DNA of 8,713 nucleotides from JAFGTE01 sp043800105. GTDB taxonomy: Bacteria > Patescibacteriota > Gracilibacteria > UM-FILTER-43-11. The position numbers and the translations under genes were made by a program. Of this stretch, positions 1 through 5,634 are shown in pieces; positions within the stretch are counted from its first letter, which is position 1, and each line of letters begins with the position of its first letter. The DNA is taken from assembly GCA_043800105.1 (NCBI GenBank), contig JAZDNJ010000055.1:1-8713 (forward strand), in the 5' to 3' direction. Under the pieces are notes generated by a model. That model had not been told where the DNA came from, did no database searches, and saw only the letters and a program-made list of their open reading frames with translations.

Positions 1-140
1 TAGACAGACTGACCGATGATCGGATACAGGAAATTGAAGACAAGCTGAACAACCGGCCCAGAAAATCCCTAAACTACTTAACTCCCAATGAATATTTCCA
101 AATCTTAACCGAAGGTGGTCTAATTACCACTAGAATTTAG
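1..140 (+). CDS. IS30-family transposase, C-terminal fragment (runs in from the left edge)
   Basis: The frame starting at base 3 is open from the window edge to a TAG at 138-140 and encodes about 45 residues. It contains the hallmark end of IS30-family DDE transposases: an acidic helix (IQEIEDKLNNRPRK) followed by LNYLTPNEYF. In the family the final catalytic glutamate lies just upstream of, or within, this helix, and N-N-R-P-R-K followed by a T-P-x-E-x-F motif is characteristic. The enzyme cuts and joins insertion-sequence ends. Only the 3' end is visible, so it cannot be said whether the element is intact. The last codons (GGLITTRI) may overlap the right terminal inverted repeat, as happens in some IS30 elements, but the left end is outside the window. 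The element lies downstream of valS, converging on it, and does not damage it. Confidence 0.85.
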   Translation, partial: DRLTDDRIQEIEDKLNNRPRKSLNYLTPNEYFQILTEGGLITTRI

Positions 141-167
141 GCACAATATCAGTAAAAATAATATTAA

Positions 168-203
168 ATACAGTTTATTATCATTATTGTTAAGAAACTG
201 TAT
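168..203 (-). terminator. Hairpin directly after valS, candidate rho-independent terminator
   Basis: ATACAGTTT at 168-176 and AAACTGTAT at 195-203 are a perfect 9-bp inverted repeat. After one mismatch (177/194) three more pairs (178-180 with 191-193) close a 10-nt loop. It starts at the base immediately after the valS stop codon. On the minus strand it is followed by an A/U-rich tract containing UUAUUUUUA, as expected of a terminator. The stem is AT-rich, so it may be weak. It also separates valS from the IS30 end, and a role as an IS-associated palindrome is a second possibility. Confidence 0.5.
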
Positions 204-2780
204 CTACAGATTCCCCACCTGCTCCTTCATCTGCTTCATCCGCGCCTCGGCTTCGGTCAGTTTTTGCCTTTCACCTTCCACCACCCTTTCGGGAGCGTTT
301 TGAACAAAATTTGTGTTCGCTAGTTTGGCGCTTAATCCAGCGATATACCTGCCAAGTTGCTCAATCTCTTTCTGCAGACGCGCTTTCTCTTTTTCCGTGT
401 CCACCAGGCCTTCCAGCGGAATAAAAATCTGCACCTCTTTTACCACGTCGGCCGCGGCGCCGGAAAGCTTTTTGCCGGAAGCTTCCCAGGTCAGCTCGCT
501 GATTCGCGCCATACGCATAATGTCTTCCTTATTACTTTCAAGATCCTTGCGGCCGTAAAGAGTCACGGCAATCTTTTGGGCGGGTTCAATTTTATTTTCC
601 GCGCGCATACGGCGGATCGCGCTGATCAGTTCGGTGATAAGTCCGATTGACTCCGCGTCAAAATCACCCTTCAAAGGTTCCGGATACTGTTTCGTGATCA
701 GCATGCCCGAGGTTCCCGGTAACTCAGCCCAGATCTGCTCCGTTACAAACGGTGTGATCGGATGAAGGAGCTTCAGGGTCGTGGCCAGTGTGTGGTACAA
801 AACCGCCGTATTCTGCTTGTCGCCCTTGGAAAGCTCCAGATACCAGTCACAGAAGTCATTCCACAAAAAGTCATATAAAAGCTGGCCGGCCTCGCTGATG
901 CGGTAACCTGTAAGTGCTTCGTCAGCGGCGGAAATAACCGTATTCAGTTTGCTTAAAATCCACTCGTCCGCGGCTGTCAGCTTCCCCAAAACCAGTTTCG
1001 GCGCCTTCTTAACGCCTTTTTCTTCCAGCACTCCGATCACAAAACGGCTGGCGTTCCACAGTTTGTTGGTGAAGTTGCGGTAACCCATGATCTTCTCCTC
1101 GTAAAGGCGCATATCGTTGCCGGGGGTATTGCCGATCACCATGCTCATTCGCAGGGCGTCAGCGCCGAATTTCTCGATCATCTCAATCGGGTCTATTCCG
1201 TTCCCCAGTGACTTACTCATTTTCCGGCCTTCTTTATCGCGTATCAGCCCGTGCAGATAGACCTTTTCAAAGGGGATCGTGCCCGTGGCATAGGTGGTCA
1301 TGATGATCATGCGCGCCACCCAGAAAAACAGAATATCGTACCCCGTCTCCATCACACTGGTCGGGTGAAACTTTTTGAAATCAGCTGTTTCTTTGGGCCA
1401 GCCGAGAGTCGAAAAAGTCCAGAGCGCGGACGAAAACCAGGTATCCAGCGTGTCATCGTCCTGCCTCCATCCGTCGCCCTTTGGCGCCTCGTGGCCCACA
1501 TAAATTTCACCGTCTTTATACCAAACCGGAATTCTGTGGCCCCACCAGATCTGGCGGCTTATACACCAGTCGCGCAGATTTTCCATCCAGTGAAAATACG
1601 TCTTATCAAAGCGGCTGGGGATGATTTCAATTTCGCCATTCTTAATTACCGCTACGCTCTTTTCTTTAATACTTTTACCGCCCAGTGCTTGTACTTTTTT
1701 GTTCACGTCAATAAACCACTGTTCGGACACCAGCGGCTCAACGGGTGTGTTACAGCGGTAACAGACAGAAAGATTATGACTGTAATTCTCGTCGACGCGT
1801 TCCAGCAGGCCCAGTTTTTTCAGCTTTTTCACCAGCTTTTCGCGGCATTCCAGAACGTCCATTCCGGCGAATTCACCGGCAATGGGCAGCATTTTGCCAT
1901 AGGTATCGATGATGGGCAGGACCTCGAGTTTATACTTTTGGGCAAGTTCAAAATCCACAAAACTGTGGGCGGGCGTAATGGTCATGGCGCCGGATCCCAT
2001 CTCCATATCGGCCTCCTCATCGGCAATAAAAGTGGCTTTGATCTTTCCGTCGATCCAGTCGATCTCCATCTCTTTGCCGATATACTTTTTATAACGCTTG
2101 TCGTCGGGGTGTACAATCACCACCTTATCGGCGAATTTAGTCTCGGGGCGGGCCGTGCCGATGGTGACCGGTCCGTATTTCAGGTAATAAAAAGGCGCCT
2201 GTACCTCCACGTATTCCACTTCATCGTCAGCCAGCGTCGAACCGCAGCGGGTGCACCAATTTACAATGCGGTGTCCGCGGTAAATCAGACCGTCTTTGTA
2301 CATCCGGCTGAAGACCTCGTTCACGGCGTAATTCAGGTCGTCGTCCAGCGTGTACCGTTCACGGCTCCAGTCACAGCTGCTGCCCATCTTTCTGATCTGA
2401 TTGCGGATGATGTCCTGAGAATTCGCAACGTATTCCCGTACCCGGTTCAGAAAGCTCTCGCGGCCAAGTTGTTCGCGGTCAATTCCTTCCTCCGCAAGAA
2501 TCTTTTCCACCTTATTCTGAGTGGCAATCGCTGCATGATCAGTCCCAGGTAACCACAAGGCCTCATAGCCCTTCATTCGCCTGTGCCTGATCAGAATATC
2601 TTCCAGAGCCAGCATGATGGCATGACCCAGATGAAGCGTACCAGTAGCGTTTGGCGGCGGCATCGAAATAGTAAAAGACGGCTTGTCGGAATCCACATTT
2701 GCCTTAAAAGCGCCGGACTCTTCCCATTTTTTGTAAATCGCGTCTTCGTATTTTTTCGCGTCATAGGCCTTGTCGAGCAT
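204..2780 (-). CDS. valS: Valyl-tRNA synthetase
   Basis: Cytoplasmic class I aminoacyl-tRNA synthetase that activates valine with ATP and charges tRNA-Val. The 858-residue protein is full length. The HIGH-type motif is HLGH at residues 50-53, after PPPNATGTL. The KMSKS loop is at 520-524. The CP1 editing domain (about 205-350) holds GTARPET (208-214) and the conserved Asp 276 in VDF. Two Cys pairs, C176/C179 and C340/C343, look like zinc-binding CxxC motifs flanking the editing domain. The anticodon-binding region follows at about 600-750. Residues about 790-858 form the C-terminal coiled-coil arm typical of ValRS and absent from IleRS and LeuRS. The editing domain wording (TARPETKFAD, TPAHSFVDFE) differs from textbook bacterial TTRPETMLGD and TPAHDPNDFE, but the key residues remain. 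The ATG at 2778-2780 fits the family N-terminus. There is no Shine-Dalgarno; a TATAAT ends 9 nt before the start, implying a leaderless or nearly leaderless mRNA. Confidence 0.97.
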   Translation of the reverse strand: MLDKAYDAKKYEDAIYKKWEESGAFKANVDSDKPSFTISMPPPNATGTLHLGHAIMLALEDILIRHRRMKGYEALWLPGTDHAAIATQNKVEKILAEEGIDREQLGRESFLNRVREYVANSQDIIRNQIRKMGSSCDWSRERYTLDDDLNYAVNEVFSRMYKDGLIYRGHRIVNWCTRCGSTLADDEVEYVEVQAPFYYLKYGPVTIGTARPETKFADKVVIVHPDDKRYKKYIGKEMEIDWIDGKIKATFIADEEADMEMGSGAMTITPAHSFVDFELAQKYKLEVLPIIDTYGKMLPIAGEFAGMDVLECREKLVKKLKKLGLLERVDENYSHNLSVCYRCNTPVEPLVSEQWFIDVNKKVQALGGKSIKEKSVAVIKNGEIEIIPSRFDKTYFHWMENLRDWCISRQIWWGHRIPVWYKDGEIYVGHEAPKGDGWRQDDDTLDTWFSSALWTFSTLGWPKETADFKKFHPTSVMETGYDILFFWVARMIIMTTYATGTIPFEKVYLHGLIRDKEGRKMSKSLGNGIDPIEMIEKFGADALRMSMVIGNTPGNDMRLYEEKIMGYRNFTNKLWNASRFVIGVLEEKGVKKAPKLVLGKLTAADEWILSKLNTVISAADEALTGYRISEAGQLLYDFLWNDFCDWYLELSKGDKQNTAVLYHTLATTLKLLHPITPFVTEQIWAELPGTSGMLITKQYPEPLKGDFDAESIGLITELISAIRRMRAENKIEPAQKIAVTLYGRKDLESNKEDIMRMARISELTWEASGKKLSGAAADVVKEVQIFIPLEGLVDTEKEKARLQKEIEQLGRYIAGLSAKLANTNFVQNAPERVVEGERQKLTEAEARMKQMKEQVGNL

Positions 2781-2797
2781 TTAAATGTGATTATACT
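2770..2797. promoter_or_regulatory. Overlapping divergent promoters for valS and the FmdB-like gene
   Basis: On the minus strand a perfect TATAAT at 2790-2795 lies 9 nt before the valS ATG; I see no good -35 for it. On the plus strand TATACT (2792-2797) overlaps the same bases and has a TTGTCG -35 candidate (2770-2775) at a 16-bp spacing. That -35 falls within valS codons 2-4. The two -10 elements share four base pairs, so polymerase can bind in only one orientation at a time. Assignments come from consensus matching only. Confidence 0.5.
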
Positions 2798-2824
2798 GAT
2801 AGCAAGCAACGAAAAAATTCTATC

Positions 2825-3052
2825 ATGCCCAACTACAAATTTAAATGTCTGAAATGCGGCCACGAGTTTCAAAAACTTCTTCCGCCGGCCCATGAAGAAC
2901 AAAAATGCCTGGAATGCGGTCATCACGAAACTCAAAAACTCCTGGAGCCGCCAGGCGTCCATTTTAAAGGGGAAGGTTTTTATAAAACGGATTCGAGAAA
3001 AAAACCCGATAAAAAAGAGGAAAAGACTGATAAAACTCCGGAAAAGAACTAA
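2825..3052 (+). CDS. FmdB-family zinc-ribbon protein
   Basis: A 75-residue protein with the FmdB-type putative regulatory zinc ribbon at its N-terminus. It has MPNYKFKCLKCGHEF with C8 and C11, then C28 and C31 (CLECG), giving four cysteines that should bind one zinc. The family signature continues with VHFKGEGFYKTDSR (about residues 45-58), matching the usual G-x-GFY-x-T-D ending. The last 20 residues are a lysine/aspartate/glutamate-rich tail that is probably disordered. The family is widespread and was named from an amidase/formamidase locus; its biochemical role is not established, so regulatory function is only a label. It is the only complete plus-strand gene in the window, divergent from valS. 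Its TAA overlaps the TAG of the convergent gene. There is no Shine-Dalgarno before the ATG, only an A-rich leader of about 20 nt. Confidence 0.88.
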   Translation: MPNYKFKCLKCGHEFQKLLPPAHEEQKCLECGHHETQKLLEPPGVHFKGEGFYKTDSRKKPDKKEEKTDKTPEKN

Positions 3053-3444
3053 AGTTTTTCAATCTCTTCCAGCGTAGCCGCTTCATTTGCACTTTCCTGT
3101 TCTTCAACAATACGTTCCGCCTCCAGACGGGCGCGTTTCTTTTCCCTATACGCCTCTTCGTCGAATTCGTGGGCTATATTTTTCACGGTTTTCTTCATTC
3201 CTTCCGAATAGGCCGCCGCAGCTTCTGCCAGCTGTTTCTTTTCGTTATCTAAAATACCCCTCAGATTTTCAATCTGGTCTTCAGACATAATCGGCAGAAC
3301 ATCAACCCAGTACTGCCTTTCGCTGTCATCCATGCTTCTGCTGGCCTTGATCAGCTCCACAAGTTCACCAAAGCGCTCCATAATATCCGGGGGGACATTG
3401 AGGGTGGTTTTGTCATCTGTGGTGACCACGGAAGCATCTGCCAT
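3049..3444 (-). CDS. Conserved helical hypothetical protein, Patescibacteria-like
   Basis: A soluble protein of 131 residues with no signal peptide or membrane segment and no function I can assign. Residues about 20-75 hold the recognisable core, with RQYWVDVLPIMSEDQIENL (43-61) leading into LRGILDNEKKQL (61-72). I associate this pattern (aromatic, LP-x-M, DEQI, L-x-x-IL-x-x-E) with small hypothetical proteins of CPR bacteria, though I cannot search to confirm it. The second half (73-131) is charged and Ala/Glu-rich, predicted as a long amphipathic helix with coiled-coil potential (EEAYREKKRARLEAERIVEE). The gene has its own extended -10 promoter at 3472-3500 and is therefore probably a separate unit from the greA operon. 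Its stop codon interlocks with that of the convergent FmdB gene. There is no Shine-Dalgarno; the start is preceded by an A/T run. Confidence 0.75.
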   Translation of the reverse strand: MADASVVTTDDKTTLNVPPDIMERFGELVELIKASRSMDDSERQYWVDVLPIMSEDQIENLRGILDNEKKQLAEAAAAYSEGMKKTVKNIAHEFDEEAYREKKRARLEAERIVEEQESANEAATLEEIEKL

Positions 3445-3471
3445 AAAAATTTAGGTTCAGCAAATCATTTT

Positions 3472-3500
3472 ATTATACCAAAAAAACACCATAAAAGCAA
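3472..3500 (-). promoter_or_regulatory. Extended -10 promoter for the 3049-3444 gene
   Basis: Read on the minus strand, TTGCTT (3495-3500) is followed by a 17-bp spacer ending in TGG and a perfect TATAAT (3472-3477). The TG one base before the -10 makes it an extended -10 element, which can offset the modest -35 (three of six matches). The predicted start site near 3465 leaves a leader of about 20 nt. The spacer contains a run of seven T's that also belongs to the upstream terminator candidate. Confidence 0.65.
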
Positions 3501-3507
3501 CTTTATG
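3481..3507 (-). terminator. Weak hairpin plus T-tract at the end of the ruvB-greA operon
   Basis: On the minus strand, CATAAA (3502-3507) pairs with TTTATG (3490-3495) around a 6-nt loop, followed by GTG and a run of T's extending to 3480. It lies about 18 nt after the stop codon of the coiled-coil gene. The stem is short and almost all A-T, so termination may be inefficient and some read-through into the next gene is plausible. The element overlaps the promoter of that gene. Confidence 0.35.
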
Positions 3508-3524
3508 CGCGCCTGCCACCCTTA

Positions 3525-3848
3525 TCAGCCCTGTATATCTGGCTCTTTAACCAGGGAATGTTCAGGGGCAATCGTTTTCAGTTTTCCTAATACTTCCAGC
3601 ATTTTGCCTTCCAAAGTTTTCATCTGTCTTTCCAGACTGGCCATTGCGGAAAACACACCGCTTGTGTCATGAAAAACACGTGAACGGTCATCCAGGATTT
3701 TATGCTTTTCATCCAGCTCTTTATACCGCGCGGAAAGCTCACGGTATTCCTTTTCCAGCTTATCGGTTTCAGCTTTCAGCCTATCGGTTTCAGCTTTCAG
3801 CGCCAAATCTTCAAGTGTTTCACTGATGATGTTTTCCGACAATGCCAT
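3525..3848 (-). CDS. Small coiled-coil hypothetical protein, last gene of the ruvB-greA operon
   Basis: A 107-residue protein with no recognised domain. Residues about 13-58 form a clear parallel-type coiled coil with leucine every seventh residue: LKAETDR, LKAETDK, LEKEYRE, LSARYKE, LDEKHKI, LDDRSRV. A second helix (about 65-92, SLERQMKTLEGKMLEVLGKL) also shows heptads. The short C-terminus is uncharged to acidic. There is no signal peptide or membrane span, so it is probably cytosolic and oligomeric. The first two heptads are a DNA-level duplication of 21 bp. It begins 9 nt after the greA stop with no Shine-Dalgarno, so it is most likely co-transcribed and perhaps translated by re-initiation. 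Function is unknown; a GreA/RNA polymerase link from position alone would be speculation. Confidence 0.7.
   Translation of the reverse strand: MALSENIISETLEDLALKAETDRLKAETDKLEKEYRELSARYKELDEKHKILDDRSRVFHDTSGVFSAMASLERQMKTLEGKMLEVLGKLKTIAPEHSLVKEPDIQG
3761..3802 (-). repeat. 21-bp tandem repeat, two copies, in a coiled-coil gene
   Basis: Plus-strand bases 3761-3781 and 3782-3802 are identical except for the last base of the unit (C versus G). Each copy encodes one heptad, LKAETDK (residues 24-30) and LKAETDR (17-23). Because 21 bp is seven codons, the duplication extends the coiled coil by two helical turns and keeps frame and heptad phase. Near identity suggests a recent duplication. Confidence 0.9.
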
Positions 3849-3857
3849 AATAGATGA

Positions 3858-4346
3858 CTACTTGATTTTGAGGATTTTATACTCAAACACGCCGGCCGGA
3901 ACCTTCACTTTAACCGTATCATTCTTGGCTTTACCCAAAATGGCGGAACCGATGGGGGACTCATTGGAGATTTTGGATTCAATGGGGTCAGCCTCGGTGG
4001 AACCGACGATGGTATAGGTCTCAGGTTCGTCATTTTCGGTGATATTCTGAACCGTCACCGTGGTGCCGATCTGCACCGTATCTTCGCCGCGCTTATCATC
4101 GGTAATAATCCTCGCGTGTGCGATCATCTGTTCCAGTTCCACGATGCGTCCTTCCACAAAAGCCTGTTCGTTCTTGGCTTCCTCATATTCGGAGTTTTCT
4201 GAAAGATCACCATAGGCAATCGCTTCTTTTAATCTGGCGGCTACTTCTTTGCGGCGCACTTCATGAAACTCTTTCAGCTCTACCTTGAGCTTTTCGAGCC
4301 CCGCTTTGGTTACTAAAACTTCTTTGGTGTCATTGATATCTGCCAT
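3858..4346 (-). CDS. greA: Transcription elongation factor GreA
   Basis: GreA enters the secondary channel of backtracked RNA polymerase and stimulates cleavage of the nascent RNA 3' end, restarting stalled complexes. The 162-residue length is normal. The N-terminal antiparallel coiled coil spans about residues 13-85. Its tip carries YGDLSENSEYEEAKNEQ, in which D47 and E50 match the two acidic residues (D41 and E44 in E. coli) that coordinate the catalytic metal. The C-terminal FKBP-like domain (about 90-162) includes the GTTVTVQ strand and the SPIGSAILGKAKNDTVKVKV segment. It follows rpoD by 36 nt, a gap filled almost entirely by a 7-bp-period repeat, and precedes the coiled-coil gene by 9 nt. 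No Shine-Dalgarno and no clear independent promoter are visible, so expression probably depends on the ruvB-dnaG-rpoD transcript. Confidence 0.96.
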   Translation of the reverse strand: MADINDTKEVLVTKAGLEKLKVELKEFHEVRRKEVAARLKEAIAYGDLSENSEYEEAKNEQAFVEGRIVELEQMIAHARIITDDKRGEDTVQIGTTVTVQNITENDEPETYTIVGSTEADPIESKISNESPIGSAILGKAKNDTVKVKVPAGVFEYKILKIK

Positions 4347-4350
4347 TTAA

Positions 4351-4378
4351 TGTTGAATGATTAATGATTAATGTTGGA
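4351..4378. repeat. Heptanucleotide repeat in the rpoD-greA gap
   Basis: Four consecutive 7-bp units on the plus strand: TGTTGAA, TGATTAA, TGATTAA, TGTTGGA. The two central units are identical and the outer two differ from each other at one base. Together they occupy 28 of the 36 intergenic bases, where a ribosome-binding site for greA would otherwise lie. The 7-bp period resembles the short tandemly repeated repetitive (STRR) sequences described in cyanobacteria, but no link is claimed. Confidence 0.8.
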
Positions 4379-4382
4379 TGGT

Positions 4383-5627
4383 CTAAAATCGATCTTTGAT
4401 CTTAATGCTGGTGGGGTGGTCGCGCATTTTCTGCAATATTTTGGCCTCTATCTGGCGAATGCGTTCGCGGGTTACGCCGAACTCCTTACCCACTTCTTCC
4501 AGCGTGTGGCCGATGCCGTCATCCAGCCCGAAGCGCATACGGATGATTTTCTGTTCGCGGGGCGTCAGGTACTGGAGCATGTAATGGATATTCTCCTTCA
4601 TGATCTGCCGGTTGGTCGAGTCGCTGGGCGAAATGGCGTCATCATCCTCAATAAAGTCGCCCAGTTTGCTGTCTTCCTCGGCGCCCACCGGCGCTTCCAG
4701 CGAAACAATGTCCTGCGAGATCTTCAAAATATGACGTACCTTCTTAATGTCCATGTCCATTTCGGAAGCCAGCTCATCCACGGTGGGCTCGCGGCCGAAT
4801 TCCTGTAACAGACGGTGCTGGGTATGGGTGAGTTTGTTGATGGTCTCGACCATATGCACCGGAATGCGGATGGTGCGGGCCTGATCGGCAATGGCACGGG
4901 TGATGGCCTGACGGATCCACCAGGTGGCGTAAGTCGAAAACTTGAAACCGCGCTTGGGGTCGAACTTTTCCACCGCCCGGAAAAGGCCTATGTTGCCTTC
5001 CTGAATCAGATCAAGGAAGGAAAGACCGCGGCCGATATACTTTTTGGCAATGGAAACCACTAACCTCAGATTAGCCTCGGCCAGCTTTTGTTTGGCCACC
5101 GGGTCGCCCTTGGCGATCTGCCTGGCCAGTTTGATTTCCTCATCCGCGGAGAGTAAGTCCACGCGGCCGATTTCACTTAAGTACATACGGACCGAATCAT
5201 TGGCAATCTCTTTTAAGTTGGCGCGTTTTTTGGCGGCCTGCTCATTCTCATCTTCTTTATCCTCATCTTCTTTTTCTTCCTTATCGGAATCAGTATCATC
5301 TTCTTCACCCGGAAACTCGTCATCCAGTTCCACCCATTCGTCATCCCCCATGTCAAAACCGGATTTATCCTTCTTGCCGGCGGATCCCCAGATCACTTCA
5401 CTTTTCACATCGATGACTTCGATACCCAGATCCATAAAAAGCGTGTAGATCTCATCGAGCATGATCACGTTATCCTCGATTTCGGGCATGGCCTTAAGCA
5501 GCTCTTTGTGGGTGACAAAGCGCTGTTCGCGCCCCTTCTGAAGCAGGCTCTTGATGGCTTTGGGATACTTAGCCAGGGTCTCCTCATCCGGCTGGGCGAT
5601 AAACTTCTTTTGAACCTTTTTAGCCAT
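4383..5627 (-). CDS. rpoD: Primary sigma-70 factor RpoD/SigA
   Basis: Housekeeping sigma factor that directs RNA polymerase to -35/-10 promoters. The 414-residue protein has a region 1.1-like N-terminus (about 14-75), a strongly acidic linker (about 95-130, runs of D and E), region 1.2 from about 143, region 2 (185-256, with STYATWWIRQAITRAIADQA at 231-250, the -10 recognition and melting part), region 3 with the 3.2 finger (GDFIEDDDAISP, 323-334), and region 4 (about 349-411). The region 4 helix-turn-helix reads TLEEVGKEFGVTRERIRQIE. The full set of regions identifies the primary factor rather than an alternative one. The large non-conserved insertion of E. coli RpoD is absent. The ATG at 5625-5627 is 7 nt after the dnaG stop, without a Shine-Dalgarno. 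The TATAAT boxes found elsewhere in the window fit recognition by this protein. Confidence 0.97.
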   Translation of the reverse strand: MAKKVQKKFIAQPDEETLAKYPKAIKSLLQKGREQRFVTHKELLKAMPEIEDNVIMLDEIYTLFMDLGIEVIDVKSEVIWGSAGKKDKSGFDMGDDEWVELDDEFPGEEDDTDSDKEEKEDEDKEDENEQAAKKRANLKEIANDSVRMYLSEIGRVDLLSADEEIKLARQIAKGDPVAKQKLAEANLRLVVSIAKKYIGRGLSFLDLIQEGNIGLFRAVEKFDPKRGFKFSTYATWWIRQAITRAIADQARTIRIPVHMVETINKLTHTQHRLLQEFGREPTVDELASEMDMDIKKVRHILKISQDIVSLEAPVGAEEDSKLGDFIEDDDAISPSDSTNRQIMKENIHYMLQYLTPREQKIIRMRFGLDDGIGHTLEEVGKEFGVTRERIRQIEAKILQKMRDHPTSIKIKDRF

Positions 5628-5634
5628 AAAATGG

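Noticed and set aside
1251..2552. Long plus-strand open frame of 433 codons opposite valS
   Set aside because: It lies entirely antisense to a clear ValRS coding region, has no recognisable domain, and its His/Phe/Val-rich composition is what the complementary frame of such a gene yields.
2940..2956. CCTGG/CCAGG inverted repeat in the FmdB gene as another palindromic element
   Set aside because: Only 5 bp of stem, and the encoded EPPG segment fits the normal family sequence, so chance is the simpler explanation.
2591..2962. Minus-strand open frame spanning the valS start and the FmdB gene
   Set aside because: It overlaps two well-supported genes in other frames, shows no domain, and would cover the intergenic promoters.
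3041..3060. Bidirectional terminator at the convergent junction
   Set aside because: GAAAA/TTTTC can pair but the stem is short, all A-T apart from one pair, and the alternative AACT/AGTT pairing leaves a two-base loop, so it is not convincing.
3506..3530. GCGCGC-containing stretch after the coiled-coil gene as a terminator stem
   Set aside because: It has no complementary partner nearby and cannot form a loop of usable size.
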